Below, one piece after another: positions 18,920 through 28,390 of a stretch of 64,000 nucleotides of DNA (position 1 is the stretch's first letter; the number at the start of each line of letters is the position of its first letter). The translations under genes and the position numbers were made by a program. The stretch is taken from positions 1 through 64,000 of the forward strand of contig CAUJCU010000023.1 in the NCBI GenBank assembly GCA_963169745.1, written 5' to 3'. The stretch is from Bacteroidota bacterium (GTDB taxonomy: Bacteria; Bacteroidota; Bacteroidia; UBA4408). The notes under the pieces were generated by a model that ran no database searches, was not told where the DNA came from, and worked only from the letters and a program-made list of their open reading frames with translations.

Positions 18920-20758
18920 TTATTCAACTGTTACACTTTTAGCTAAATTACGAGGTTGATCCACGTTGCAACCACGCATTACAGCAATATGGTAGCTGAG
19001 GAGCTGTAAAGGAACTACCGAAACAAGGGGAATGAGTGTTTCATCAACCTCTGGAACTTCAATTACATAATCAGCCATTTCTTTAACATGCACATCGCCC
19101 TCGGTAACTACTGCAATGATAGTTCCTTTTCGTGCTTTAACTTCCTGAATGTTACTTACAACTTTTTCGTAATTTCCGCCTTTAGTAGCAATTACTACCA
19201 CCGGCATTTCCTCGTCAATAAGCGCTATAGGCCCGTGTTTCATTTCGGCTGCCGGATAACCTTCGGCATGAATATATGAAATCTCTTTAAGCTTAAGTGC
19301 CCCCTCTAAAGCCACTGGAAAACTGTACCCACGGCCTAGATATAAAAAGTTACGGGAATCTTTAAATATAGATGAAATACTTTCTATAAGCTTATTGCTG
19401 CTTAGCACCTTTTCTACAATTTCGGGAATATGGGCTAACTCATTTAATATTTGATAAAATCTGGTTTGAGCAATCGTACCCTTGTGCTGCGCTAAACTTA
19501 AAGCAATTAGTGTAAGTACTGTTACTTGGGCTGTGAAAGCTTTGGTACTAGCCACTCCAATTTCGGGCCCGGCATGGGTATAAGCACCTGCATGAGAGGC
19601 TCGGGCTATACTAGAACCGGCTACATTACATACGCCAAAAATGGTTGCTCCCTTTGATTTAGCCAGTTCAATAGCCGCCAAGGTATCTGCTGTTTCACCC
19701 GACTGAGAAATGGCAATAACAACATCTTTCTCACTAATTATAGGATTGCGGTATCTAAATTCTGAAGCATATTCTACCTCTACAGGTACACGGGCTAAAT
19801 CTTCGATAAGATATTCGGCTACCAAGCCGGCATGCCAACTGGTGCCACACCCAACAATAATAAAGCGTTCGGCATTTTTAATTTTTTCAAGATATTCTAA
19901 AATGCCTCCCATTCTAATTGTTCCTTTCTCAATATTAATTCTACCTCGCATACTATCCAAAATTGAACGGGGTTGTTCAAAAATTTCTTTTAACATAAAA
20001 TGGTCAAATCCCCCTTTTTCAATAGCTTCGAGGTGCAGCTCCAACTCCTGTATATAGGGGGTTTGCACTAAATTTTTGGTTGTAATAATGCGTAATTCCT
20101 TGTTCCGTTCTATTACAGCAATCTCTTCCTCATTAAGATATACAACATTTTTCGTGTACTCAATAATAGGTGATGCATCTGATGCAACAAAGTACTCGTT
20201 TTCGCCAATACCAATTACCATTGGGCTTCCTTTCTTTGCAGCTACCAAACGTTCGGTATGCTGTTTTTCCATAATTACAATGGCGTAGGCGCCAGCCACC
20301 TCATTTAATGCTAAGCGAACAGCTTCAACCAAATCAAGATTCTCTTTATGTTGAATATGGTCAATGAGGTAAATTAACACCTCAGTGTCCGTATCACTTT
20401 TAAATGTGTATCCTAAATTTATTAGCTGTGTTTTTAGTGTTGCGTAATTCTCAATAATTCCATTGTGAATCATAACTAAATTGCCCGACTCACTCTGGTG
20501 GGGATGTGCATTGGTATCATTAGGAATACCGTGTGTAGCCCATCGAGTATGGCCTATACCAATAGTTCCTTTTGTTTCATTATCCCCAATATGTTCTTCT
20601 AAATCTGATACCTTTCCTTTACATTTATATACTTTTATTTCTTTGTCCATTAGTGCTATTCCAGCACTGTCATACCCCCGGTACTCTAATCGTTTTAAGC
20701 CTTTTATGATAACCGGATAAGCGTCTCTATTTCCAATATAGGCAACAATTCCACACAT
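18920..20758 (-). CDS. glmS: Glutamine-fructose-6-phosphate aminotransferase (isomerizing)
   Basis: 612 aa, makes glucosamine-6-phosphate from fructose-6-phosphate and glutamine, the entry to amino-sugar synthesis for peptidoglycan and LPS. The class II glutaminase domain begins with the nucleophile Cys2 (MCGIVAYIG), followed by RLEYRGYDSAG and HTRWATHG. Two SIS domains follow (CGTSWHAG, ISQSGETADT, GRGYSFPVALEGALKLKEISY), with the conserved C-terminus PRNLAKSVTVE. Full length. It starts 1 nt after the DUF4270 stop, the last gene of a glycogen synthase-DUF4270-glmS operon found widely in Flavobacteriia. No glmS ribozyme-like leader is visible. Confidence 0.98.
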   Translation of the reverse strand: MCGIVAYIGNRDAYPVIIKGLKRLEYRGYDSAGIALMDKEIKVYKCKGKVSDLEEHIGDNETKGTIGIGHTRWATHGIPNDTNAHPHQSESGNLVMIHNGIIENYATLKTQLINLGYTFKSDTDTEVLIYLIDHIQHKENLDLVEAVRLALNEVAGAYAIVIMEKQHTERLVAAKKGSPMVIGIGENEYFVASDASPIIEYTKNVVYLNEEEIAVIERNKELRIITTKNLVQTPYIQELELHLEAIEKGGFDHFMLKEIFEQPRSILDSMRGRINIEKGTIRMGGILEYLEKIKNAERFIIVGCGTSWHAGLVAEYLIEDLARVPVEVEYASEFRYRNPIISEKDVVIAISQSGETADTLAAIELAKSKGATIFGVCNVAGSSIARASHAGAYTHAGPEIGVASTKAFTAQVTVLTLIALSLAQHKGTIAQTRFYQILNELAHIPEIVEKVLSSNKLIESISSIFKDSRNFLYLGRGYSFPVALEGALKLKEISYIHAEGYPAAEMKHGPIALIDEEMPVVVIATKGGNYEKVVSNIQEVKARKGTIIAVVTEGDVHVKEMADYVIEVPEVDETLIPLVSVVPLQLLSYHIAVMRGCNVDQPRNLAKSVTVE

Positions 20759-20759
20759 A

Positions 20760-22106
20760 TTATTTAATTTTTGTATAAGTTACGTTTAATTTAATTTTAT
20801 CACTTCCTTTCAAAATTACTCTGTTGGCTCCAATAGCCGATGCGGCAGGAACAAGATACAAACCTTTGTTGGCTCTGCTTTTATTGAGCATATCTTGAAG
20901 ATAGACTGCCAAATTAAATCGATATGTATTATCGGCTGCATTAAAGAAGCCATTATAGTAATTTTCACTGAGTCCAAAATCAGCAATCGAAGTATAATCG
21001 CCATTAGTACTTTTTTCAACTAACAGCAAACGAGAAGGTACTGCATACTGCCCAATAAGTGATGTTTCGACAGGTAAAACAAGTTCGGCCTTGGTAATTA
21101 TTACAGGTAGTGAATCTTGCCATGCTTCCAGACCAGTAAACCATAATTTTGAAGAAACTCCTGCCATAGCCTGAACATAGATATTATTTTTGCCTAATGT
21201 GGTGTCTGCAAACTGATTATTCAATTCAGGCGCTCCGTTTCTTTCGTGTTTAAAAAAGTTTATACGGGCGCAATCGCTTGTAATTAGCATATCATACTTT
21301 TGAACCACGGTACTGGTGTCGTTGTGAAAGTATAATGTAATTTTTGAAGGTTTATCAGCATTTATCAAGTTAAAAGATAAAATAGCCCCATTGCCAATGG
21401 TTTGAAAATCGTTTGCTGTTTTTAAAAACAAGCCACCAAAAACACTGGCTAAACCATAGCTGTTGATAGCATTTTGTTGTGCTAAAATGCTTTGTCCCAA
21501 TGATTGTGGCAAATGAAATTTTTGAATTGGTGTTCCGCTTTGGTATTTACCATTAGGGTCAGGCAAAAAAGTTTGCTGTGTCAATAAGTCGTTTTCGGTA
21601 GCAAAGCGTTCGGGATTGGTTGTAGAATAATAGGCACTATCTTTATAAATAATATTTGAGAGTTTGTAAATTTTTACTTTCTGCAAACCATTAAGTTTAT
21701 CAATTTTCCCATAATACCCACTGTATGTGAGACTAAGTACCATAGAATCGGCTATAGGATTAGGGCCAAAATCAAGCTGGTTTGAGCTGCTCACAAATTG
21801 TGTGATAAATGAAGATGATGATTTTCCAAAAACGGGATCAACATAACTGCCCAATAAATTAATACTTACTTCATCTGACTTCACTGAGTCTTCACGAAAA
21901 GCAAATGTAAGAAGGTTAAATTTAGAGCTTGATTTGAATTGAGATTTATCTGAATTGGGAATAAGATTTCTGCCTAAAGTGTCGCTTTCTTTACAAGAGC
22001 CTAACAATAGGGAGATCAGAAAAATTCCAAAAGCAGCATTAAAAAAAGAAACGGAAAACAAAATAGTTTTCCGTAAATACTTAGCAAACAACGGGTTCAA
22101 TATCAT
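20760..22106 (-). CDS. DUF4270 family lipoprotein
   Basis: 448 aa with a long signal sequence and lipobox LLGSC (Cys38), so probably an outer-membrane lipoprotein. The body matches the Bacteroidota DUF4270 family: GRNLIPNSDK near the start, repeated beta strands with LPVxxx segments, and NLAVYLQDMLNKSRANKGLYLVPAA near the end. The role is not established. It lies 7 nt after the glycogen synthase gene and 1 nt before glmS, an order conserved in the group, which hints at a link with cell-surface glycan metabolism (inference). Confidence 0.9.
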   Translation of the reverse strand: MILNPLFAKYLRKTILFSVSFFNAAFGIFLISLLLGSCKESDTLGRNLIPNSDKSQFKSSSKFNLLTFAFREDSVKSDEVSINLLGSYVDPVFGKSSSSFITQFVSSSNQLDFGPNPIADSMVLSLTYSGYYGKIDKLNGLQKVKIYKLSNIIYKDSAYYSTTNPERFATENDLLTQQTFLPDPNGKYQSGTPIQKFHLPQSLGQSILAQQNAINSYGLASVFGGLFLKTANDFQTIGNGAILSFNLINADKPSKITLYFHNDTSTVVQKYDMLITSDCARINFFKHERNGAPELNNQFADTTLGKNNIYVQAMAGVSSKLWFTGLEAWQDSLPVIITKAELVLPVETSLIGQYAVPSRLLLVEKSTNGDYTSIADFGLSENYYNGFFNAADNTYRFNLAVYLQDMLNKSRANKGLYLVPAASAIGANRVILKGSDKIKLNVTYTKIK

Positions 22107-22113
22107 TTATCGT

Positions 22114-22941
22114 TTATTCTGCCATCACTGACTCGGTTGCCAATACTTCATCATAAAATGCAGAAAAAGCATCAATATAGGTTTCCTGAGGATGATATCC
22201 CAATACAGGAATGTTTAAAGAATTGATATGTTTATTTATATCAGCATGAATCTTTTCTGAAGATTTAATAACAGCGTCAGAAAAATCAATAGCATGTTTG
22301 GTAATATTAACGTAGTTGGGGTCTTTCAAGCGTACTAATTCAGCTTCAGGAATACCCTCTCCAGCAACTTTTGATATATACTTTTTGTTTAATGGCTTGT
22401 CAAATTCATCGTCATAAATCGAATATATTACTTTAGTTTCAGCAAACAGAGGGTCTTCAGCATAGTTCTTTTTAATTAAAATAGGCATGGCATGAGTCAT
22501 CCAACCGTGGCAGTGTATAATATCAGGCGACCAGCCCAATTTTTTTACTGTTTCTAACACTCCTTTACAAAAAAACAAACTTCTTTCATCATTGTCATCA
22601 AAGCAAACATTATTAGCATCAGTTAAGCAATGTTTACGCTGAAAATACTCTTCATTATCAATAAAATAAACCTGCATACGGGCCGACTGAATTGAAGCCA
22701 CCTTAATGATTAATGGATGATCAGTGTCGTCAATAATAATATTAATTCCGGACAATCTGATAACCTCGTGTAATTGATTTCTTCGCTCATTAATAAGTCC
22801 GAAACGAGGCATAAAAGTTCTTATTTCTTTACCTCTGTCTTGAATACCTTGTGGTAAGTACCTACAAGCATTTGACATGGGTGTTTCTTCAAGATAAGGG
22901 AAAATGGCTTGCGACACAAATAATACTTTCGATTTTTTCAT
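22114..22941 (-). CDS. Glycogen/starch synthase, catalytic N-domain only (GT5)
   Basis: 275 aa, about half the length of bacterial GlgA. It has the GT5 N-terminal Rossmann domain: KVLFVSQAIFPYLEETPMSNACRYLPQGI, IRTFMPRFGLINERRNQLHEVIRLSG, and PDIIHCHGWMTHAMPILIKK. The second Rossmann domain holding the ADP-glucose site (E-x7-E) is absent and there is no frameshift remnant behind it. The short form is the norm in Flavobacteriia at this locus, so this is not a recent truncation. Whether it is catalytic is doubtful; a regulatory or structural role is possible. First gene of the operon with DUF4270 and glmS. Confidence 0.88.
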   Translation of the reverse strand: MKKSKVLFVSQAIFPYLEETPMSNACRYLPQGIQDRGKEIRTFMPRFGLINERRNQLHEVIRLSGINIIIDDTDHPLIIKVASIQSARMQVYFIDNEEYFQRKHCLTDANNVCFDDNDERSLFFCKGVLETVKKLGWSPDIIHCHGWMTHAMPILIKKNYAEDPLFAETKVIYSIYDDEFDKPLNKKYISKVAGEGIPEAELVRLKDPNYVNITKHAIDFSDAVIKSSEKIHADINKHINSLNIPVLGYHPQETYIDAFSAFYDEVLATESVMAE

Positions 22942-23068
22942 CTTTCTTTTATTATGGTTATTGAAAAGTGCTATTAGAGTAAATTATAGCGTTTAATTAA
23001 GAACTTGATAAACGTGTTTTGAAAATTCATTTTATTTGCATTATTCATAGAATTTTAAAAAACGAATA

Positions 23069-23116
23069 CAAAAATAATAAAAAAAATATTTATAATAAAG
23101 TAATATATTAGCTTTG
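23069..23116. promoter_or_regulatory. Divergent -7 boxes between glycogen synthase and panC
   Basis: In the 292-nt gap, CAAAAATA at 23069-23076 is a perfect minus-strand TAnnTTTG (TATTTTTG) for the glycogen synthase operon. TAGCTTTG at 23109-23116 is a perfect plus-strand box for panC. Both would give leaders of roughly 110-125 nt, longer than elsewhere in the window. Nothing else is visible in the gap. Confidence 0.45.
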
Positions 23117-23233
23117 CTCGCTAATTTTTATTCGTTTTATTAAGAAAAAAGGCTAATAAATTCGTTTTTCATATTATGAAACGACATTCTACAAGGGCTT
23201 CAGAGTGTTTAACAAAACAAGAAAGTATTTATT

Positions 23234-24076
23234 GTGAAAATATTTAAAGAAAAAGCACTACTGGCCGATTATTTAGCTTCAAGAAAAGACATAGGCTTTG
23301 TTCCCACTATGGGGGCTTTACATTCTGGTCATATTTCATTAATAACACTTTCGCAGCAATATTCACAAACTACAGTATGTAGTATTTTTGTTAATCCAGC
23401 CCAGTTTAATGATAAAAATGACTTATTGAATTATCCGCGTACACTGGATAGCGATTGTTCATTGCTCGAAGAAGCAGGCTGCGATGTTGTGTTTATTCCT
23501 GAAGTAAGCGAAATATATGCAACCGGAGAAGTACTAGAGCAATACCAATTTGGGATGGCTGAAAAGACTATGGAAGGCGAACACCGTCCCGGACATTTTA
23601 ACGGTATGGCTAATGTTGTAAGGCGTTTGTTTGATATTGTAAAGCCTCAAAATGCTTTTTTTGGGGAAAAAGATTTTCAACAATTATTTATCATTCAACT
23701 TCTAGTAAAAATGTTGAAATTACCCATTACAATTGTTCCGGGTAAAATAATTAGAGAAGAAAACGGATTAGCCATGAGTTCCAGAAACAGACTGCTAACC
23801 GAAGAGGAGCATAAGCAAGCAGCAGGAATATATGAAACACTTTGTTTACTACAAAAAGAACGCAATAAATTACCTTTTTCAGCACTCTTAAAATTAGCTG
23901 AAAATAATTATAAAAAGTACCCTTTAATTAAACCAGAATATCTGCAAATTGCCTTTGAGGACACCCTTGAAAATGCTGATTTTTTTGATACAAAAAGAGC
24001 TATTCGTTTATTTACAGCTGTTCGGTTGGGTAAAGTAAGACTTATAGACAATTTGGCGTTACCGTATGAGTACTAA
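23234..24076 (+). CDS. panC: Pantothenate synthetase
   Basis: 280 aa, condenses pantoate and beta-alanine with ATP to pantothenate, the vitamin B5 step feeding CoA (coaBC is also in this window). Nucleotidyltransferase signatures: GFVPTMGALHSGH (21-33, HxGH), VSIFVNPAQF-type SIFVNPAQFN, GEKDFQQLFII, and MSSRNRLLTEEE. The start is a GTG at 23234; the N-terminus MKIFKEKALLADYL fits the family. Its 3' end overlaps the next gene by 11 nt. Confidence 0.97.
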   Translation: MKIFKEKALLADYLASRKDIGFVPTMGALHSGHISLITLSQQYSQTTVCSIFVNPAQFNDKNDLLNYPRTLDSDCSLLEEAGCDVVFIPEVSEIYATGEVLEQYQFGMAEKTMEGEHRPGHFNGMANVVRRLFDIVKPQNAFFGEKDFQQLFIIQLLVKMLKLPITIVPGKIIREENGLAMSSRNRLLTEEEHKQAAGIYETLCLLQKERNKLPFSALLKLAENNYKKYPLIKPEYLQIAFEDTLENADFFDTKRAIRLFTAVRLGKVRLIDNLALPYEY

Positions 24077-25109
24077 GAAAATTATACTTAATTTTTTAAA
24101 AACAGGTATTTTTTTAGGTACTGGGATTCTACTTATTTGGCTGGTTGTAAAAAATTTATCGGCAAAGGATAAAGAAGAGATTCTACAGTCATTTGGACAG
24201 GCCAATTACTTTTGGGTAGCTTTGGTTATGCTATCCGGAATTTTTAGCAACATTAGTCGTACAATTAGGTGGCAAATTATGATGGAACCTTTGGGACAAA
24301 AGCCCGGTTTTACAAATACCTTTTTTGCCGTATTAGTAGGCTATTTAGCAAATTTGGCAGTTCCCCGACTAGGTGAAATTTCTCGTTGTGGCATTATTAA
24401 AAAATATGAAAACTTACCCTTCGACAGTGTATTAGGCACCGTAGTAGTTGAACGAATTATAGACACGTTATTACTGGCTATTGTATCTTTAATCACGATT
24501 ATTTGGCAATTCAGTTTTCTCTCCGAGCAATTATACAAAGCCTATCAAAACATAAAGACATCATTGGGCAATGAGACTTTCTTTTGGTTAAAGACCCTAA
24601 TTATAGGGTTTATTGTTTTGATGCTAATTTTCGTTATTTCGTTTAGAAAAAAACTGCTGCAAAATCCTTTGACAATAAAAGTGAAAGGGATTTTATCAGG
24701 ATTTTTAGCAGGTATAAAAACTATTTCAGAGTTAAAAAGCCCCTATTTATTTGTTTTTCACTCGGTACTTATTTGGATTTTATACTTAGTCGGCATTCTA
24801 TTTGGGTTTCAGGCACTTGTTGAAACTCATACTCTGGGCTTAGGACCTGCTTTGGCTATTTTATTTTTTGGCACTTTTGCATTTATCGTAGTACAGGGTG
24901 GTATTGGTGCTTATCAGATAATAGTACAAAATACCTTAATGCTGTATGGTATTTCGGCCAATATTGGTTATGCATTGGGTTGGATTATTTGGGGAAGTCA
25001 AACCATTACCGTAATTTTAAGTGGTTTAATTGCCTTAATTTTACTGCCTATAATAAACAAAAAAACTCATGAACTATCTTACAGTAATACAACAAAAAAT
25101 AATAACTGA
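24066..25109 (+). CDS. Flippase-like / lysylphosphatidylglycerol synthase TM-domain protein
   Basis: 347 aa integral membrane protein of the UPF0104/LPG-synthase TM family. Eight or so hydrophobic helices are visible, with the family pattern SNISRTIRWQIMMEPLGQ and NLAVPRLGEISRCGIIKKYENLPFDSVLGTVVVERIIDTL. There is no C-terminal aminoacyl-transfer domain, so it is not a full MprF. The family includes polyprenyl-lipid flippases. Overlaps panC by 11 nt and rfaE2 by 41 nt, so the three are translationally linked; panC followed by this family is common in Flavobacteriia. Confidence 0.88.
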   Translation: MSTKKIILNFLKTGIFLGTGILLIWLVVKNLSAKDKEEILQSFGQANYFWVALVMLSGIFSNISRTIRWQIMMEPLGQKPGFTNTFFAVLVGYLANLAVPRLGEISRCGIIKKYENLPFDSVLGTVVVERIIDTLLLAIVSLITIIWQFSFLSEQLYKAYQNIKTSLGNETFFWLKTLIIGFIVLMLIFVISFRKKLLQNPLTIKVKGILSGFLAGIKTISELKSPYLFVFHSVLIWILYLVGILFGFQALVETHTLGLGPALAILFFGTFAFIVVQGGIGAYQIIVQNTLMLYGISANIGYALGWIIWGSQTITVILSGLIALILLPIINKKTHELSYSNTTKNNN

Positions 25110-25566
25110 TGCCGTTGCTCTTTCAAAACTGGTAGCTAATTATCGTTTAAAAAACCAGCGAATTGTTTTTACCAATGGTTGTTTTGACTTGCTTCACCGG
25201 GGTCATGTAAGCTATTTGGCAGAGGCTGCCTCTTTAGGCCACCGTCTAATAGTAGGAGTTAACGCAGACGATTCGGTAAGAAAATTAAAGGGCAACACAC
25301 GGCCCATACAAGATGAACAAAGTCGTATCCTTATTGTAGCTAGTTTACATGTGGTAAGTGCTGTGATTCTTTTTTCTGAAGAAACACCTCAACACCTTAT
25401 TGAAATAATTAAGCCCGATTTTTTAGTTAAAGGAGGAGATTGGGACACTACCCAAATAGTGGGTGCTGACTTTGTAATAAGTTATGGCGGAACTGTAAAA
25501 AGTATACCATTTACTGAAGGCTTTTCAACCTCATCTATTGAGGCTAAGATAAAATTAGGAGCTTAA
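25069..25566 (+). CDS. rfaE2: D-glycero-beta-D-manno-heptose 1-phosphate adenylyltransferase
   Basis: 165 aa, single-domain cytidylyltransferase-fold enzyme equal to the C-terminal half of HldE. It has VFTNGCFDLLHRGHVSYL with the HxGH motif at 43-46, GVNADDSVRKLKG, and PDFLVKGGDW. The reaction makes ADP-heptose, a donor for LPS inner core. The kinase half (HldE domain 1) is not in this window. It overlaps the upstream flippase-like gene by 41 nt and converges with the formyltransferase gene, sharing 12 nt at the 3' ends. Confidence 0.9.
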   Translation: MNYLTVIQQKIITDAVALSKLVANYRLKNQRIVFTNGCFDLLHRGHVSYLAEAASLGHRLIVGVNADDSVRKLKGNTRPIQDEQSRILIVASLHVVSAVILFSEETPQHLIEIIKPDFLVKGGDWDTTQIVGADFVISYGGTVKSIPFTEGFSTSSIEAKIKLGA

Positions 25567-27225
25567 TCGCCTGAACTTTCTTTGCAGCTCATTTTTAAAA
25601 TTTGAGAAACTGAATTTTGACTTTTTTAAATCTAAGGCTATGCCTTCTGCATTGGAAGAGATATGATGAATACCCTTGTAGTTTCCGAAAGATTGAGGAT
25701 AGATAGTTTGAATCGGTTCTTCCTTAAACTCATAGGTGTTTAAGATGGTAACTTTATTAATGTGAACACAATGGCCATAATGTTTTGCACTATCTTGAGC
25801 AGGCCGAAATAATGTGCCATCATTTATAAACATAGCACCGGCTGGCCGTGCATTATTAATATCTACTTTAACCGGATTTTGCAGATGCGGCTTAAAGGGC
25901 TCAAACAAAGTAGTGGCATAGAAAATAAAAAGTGCCGCATTTTCAAAATAGTTTGCCCGGGTACAGAATAACCACCAAAATCCATTATAAAAAATAAGTG
26001 TACTATCGCGAGCCTGAAAATCTTTTATTAAATCATGAACAAAAGCGACAGAACCGTTTTCCTGAATTTTATATAAACTTACTTTATTGTTTTCACCTTG
26101 TTCCGGAACACAGTAAATTTCTTGATTATGCCCCATTGTAAATGGATAAGATAAATGATTGTGAGTGTTAAACCTTACCTTGGTAATAGCCCCATTTTCT
26201 AAATTTTTTAACTGTACTTCTCCCTTTTTTCTTTTATAGTCAAAGTATTCAAATAGTATTAGTTTTTTATTCATATCCGGCCACAAAAAGGGATCAGCAG
26301 CATAACTGTTAGCATCGAAAGAGATGGTAGCGCTAGGATTTAATTTTGCTATTTTATTTATGTCATGCAAATGGCCTTCAAAGTATTTTACCTCCCACCA
26401 TTCAGCCCTAAACAATTGCTCGTAATGAAAGTATAGTTTGTTCCGAAACAGAAGCATCATAAACCATACGAACTGTATATTATTCGGGTATTTGTATATG
26501 GGAGGTTTTTGGGAAGAGGGATATGCATATTGTTTTATGGTTGCGTTATGGAGTATTTGCAAACAAACTTGCAGAGGCCACACAGCTGTCATCTGCATGA
26601 GTTGGTCAATATTTTCAACATAGCTGTGATTTATGGTTTTTAAAAAGCCTTTTTTTAAAATAAATCCACGATCAAGCTCATTCGTTAAGCGTTGTAATAC
26701 AGCAGCAGAACATTTTCGTTTGAAATAGATTTCCCAAAAACCGGTAGGTCCACCTCTAATAAAATCGCTATCGGCATGATGAAAAGACCAAACACCATAG
26801 GGGCACGAATTAAGTATATCTCCCTTAATAATATTAAATCCAAAACGAAGTAAAAAGTCGAGTTTACATTCCTTGACAAAAGCAACATCATCTGGTTTGA
26901 AATAAACTGAATATTTTCCACTACTTATAGTTTCACAGGGGCGCTTGGGAACATCATGAAGCACCTCGGCCAACGATTCTTTACGATAAGACACTGGTTT
27001 TAAGAAAAATCTCTTCCAGGCTCTAAAAAAAAAGCTTGGGTAGGGGTAACGTTTTACTTTGTTCCATAATGTTGTGTAGGCATTTGAATTTTGCGTATTT
27101 ACCAGCAATAAATGCAGGTGAATTTTAGGATGACTGGTTAAATGCCGAATACAGTCTGCCTCCCATTTTTCAAACTCCAAGCTGTTACATAATATTCCAA
27201 ATTTCAAACTCTTTTCAGTCGTCAT
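25555..27225 (-). CDS. Formyltransferase domain fused to GINT1-like beta-propeller (putative glycan-modifying enzyme)
   Basis: 556 aa in two parts. Residues about 1-250 resemble a formyl-transferase: Rossmann start KFGILCNSLEFEKWEADC, DFLLRFGFNIIKGDIL, then CPYGVWSFHHADSDFIRGGPTGFW, the usual N-H-G substrate loop region. Residues about 280-540 look like the five-bladed propeller at the N-terminus of plant GINT1 (YAADPFLWPDMNKKLILFEYFDYKRKKGEV, STLIFYNGFWWLFCT). Such fusions occur in bacterial glycan clusters. An activity such as N-formylation of an amino sugar is inference. Its ATG overlaps the stop of the upstream GT4 by 4 nt (ATGA), so the two are co-translated. Confidence 0.8.
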   Translation of the reverse strand: MTTEKSLKFGILCNSLEFEKWEADCIRHLTSHPKIHLHLLLVNTQNSNAYTTLWNKVKRYPYPSFFFRAWKRFFLKPVSYRKESLAEVLHDVPKRPCETISSGKYSVYFKPDDVAFVKECKLDFLLRFGFNIIKGDILNSCPYGVWSFHHADSDFIRGGPTGFWEIYFKRKCSAAVLQRLTNELDRGFILKKGFLKTINHSYVENIDQLMQMTAVWPLQVCLQILHNATIKQYAYPSSQKPPIYKYPNNIQFVWFMMLLFRNKLYFHYEQLFRAEWWEVKYFEGHLHDINKIAKLNPSATISFDANSYAADPFLWPDMNKKLILFEYFDYKRKKGEVQLKNLENGAITKVRFNTHNHLSYPFTMGHNQEIYCVPEQGENNKVSLYKIQENGSVAFVHDLIKDFQARDSTLIFYNGFWWLFCTRANYFENAALFIFYATTLFEPFKPHLQNPVKVDINNARPAGAMFINDGTLFRPAQDSAKHYGHCVHINKVTILNTYEFKEEPIQTIYPQSFGNYKGIHHISSNAEGIALDLKKSKFSFSNFKNELQRKFRRLSS

Positions 27226-28376
27226 TTTTTCAGAACCTCGGTAAAAATATCATCAAAGTTAGCAGCTATAGCCGGATACGAAAAATTATTCTCTATTGTT
27301 TTCCGGATATTAAGTTTGTTGTAATGGGCATAGTTCTTTATCATCTGTTCCATAGCTTCGGTAAGTTGGTTCAAATTATCAGAGTCAATTAATATACCAT
27401 TATGAGCCTGTATTATTTCGCGCACAGCACCCACTTTAGTAGCTATTACCGGTATTCCACACGACATTGCTTCGAGAATTACACAAGGCAAGCCCTCATA
27501 ATGGCTATTCAATACAAAACACTGTGCTTTGCTCATAAAATGAGCTACTTGCTCCGGAGTTTTATGACCATAAAATGTAATACTCTGATTTAGTAGCCGG
27601 TATTTTTGTGCTAGTTGTTCAAAGTAAGGACGTTCGGGGCCATCGCCAATAATGTGCATTTGCAAAGCAACTCCCCTTTCAGACAATATCCGAACCGCCT
27701 CTATTATTCCACTAATGTTCTTTTCTTTATCATTCACAGTAGAAACATGAATAAAATGAAACACGTCTGTATTATTTATATAGCCCGGAACAAACAAGGA
27801 AGTATTTACCACATTCCCAATTTTGTAATATTGGTTATTTAATCCATGCGCCTTCATATTGGCCTCCAGCTTATCGGAAACTACAAGAATTCCCCTTGCT
27901 CTTGAAACACATACTTGTGTAATTAGTTTTGTAAAAAATCCTCGATAATTCCCATCTTCAGGATAATATCCTGACCATTGCTCTTGAATAAGTAAAGGAA
28001 GTTGTTTGCAATAGCTTAGCCATAAGGCAAAAATTCCGGCAGGAAATATGACATTAAGTAAAACCAAGTCGGGTTTAGGTTGGTGCTTTAGTAATTGTTT
28101 ATAAGCGTTTTTAAAACACAGCCAAGATTTCCATAATTTTTGTGCAGAACTAATAAATGGGATCGTGTGCTTAACTTTTTTATATGTTCCCAAAATGGTA
28201 AGTACCTTATGCTCTTCAAATGTTTTAATTGAATCTGTATTGCCAGAGCATATATGAATGGCTGAAACTGTACTTCTAAGAGCTACTGCTTCTGCCTGGC
28301 GCTTGAAGAAAATGCCATGACTAATTTTATGAGGCGTTGGATACCAACTGCTGATAAAAAGAATGTGTTTGTTCAT
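27222..28376 (-). CDS. GT4-family glycosyltransferase
   Basis: 384 aa with the two-Rossmann GT-B fold. SSWYPTPHKISHGIFFKRQAEAV is the usual GT4 start; the sugar-nucleotide site near the C-terminus reads FVLNSHYEGLPCVILEAMSCGIPVIATKVGAVREII (the EGLP..ILEAMA pattern). Retaining transfer to a growing surface polysaccharide is expected. Cytoplasmic or membrane-associated; donor unknown. It is third in the kynU operon and immediately precedes the formyltransferase fusion. Confidence 0.93.
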   Translation of the reverse strand: MNKHILFISSWYPTPHKISHGIFFKRQAEAVALRSTVSAIHICSGNTDSIKTFEEHKVLTILGTYKKVKHTIPFISSAQKLWKSWLCFKNAYKQLLKHQPKPDLVLLNVIFPAGIFALWLSYCKQLPLLIQEQWSGYYPEDGNYRGFFTKLITQVCVSRARGILVVSDKLEANMKAHGLNNQYYKIGNVVNTSLFVPGYINNTDVFHFIHVSTVNDKEKNISGIIEAVRILSERGVALQMHIIGDGPERPYFEQLAQKYRLLNQSITFYGHKTPEQVAHFMSKAQCFVLNSHYEGLPCVILEAMSCGIPVIATKVGAVREIIQAHNGILIDSDNLNQLTEAMEQMIKNYAHYNKLNIRKTIENNFSYPAIAANFDDIFTEVLKK

Positions 28377-28390
28377 CCGAATTTATACCC

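Noticed and set aside
18920-20758. A glmS ribozyme upstream of glmS
   Set aside because: Only 1 nt separates the DUF4270 stop from glmS, and no ribozyme core sequence was recognised.
22114-22941. Glycogen synthase called a pseudogene because it is half length
   Set aside because: No frameshift remnant follows, and the short form at this locus is usual for the group.
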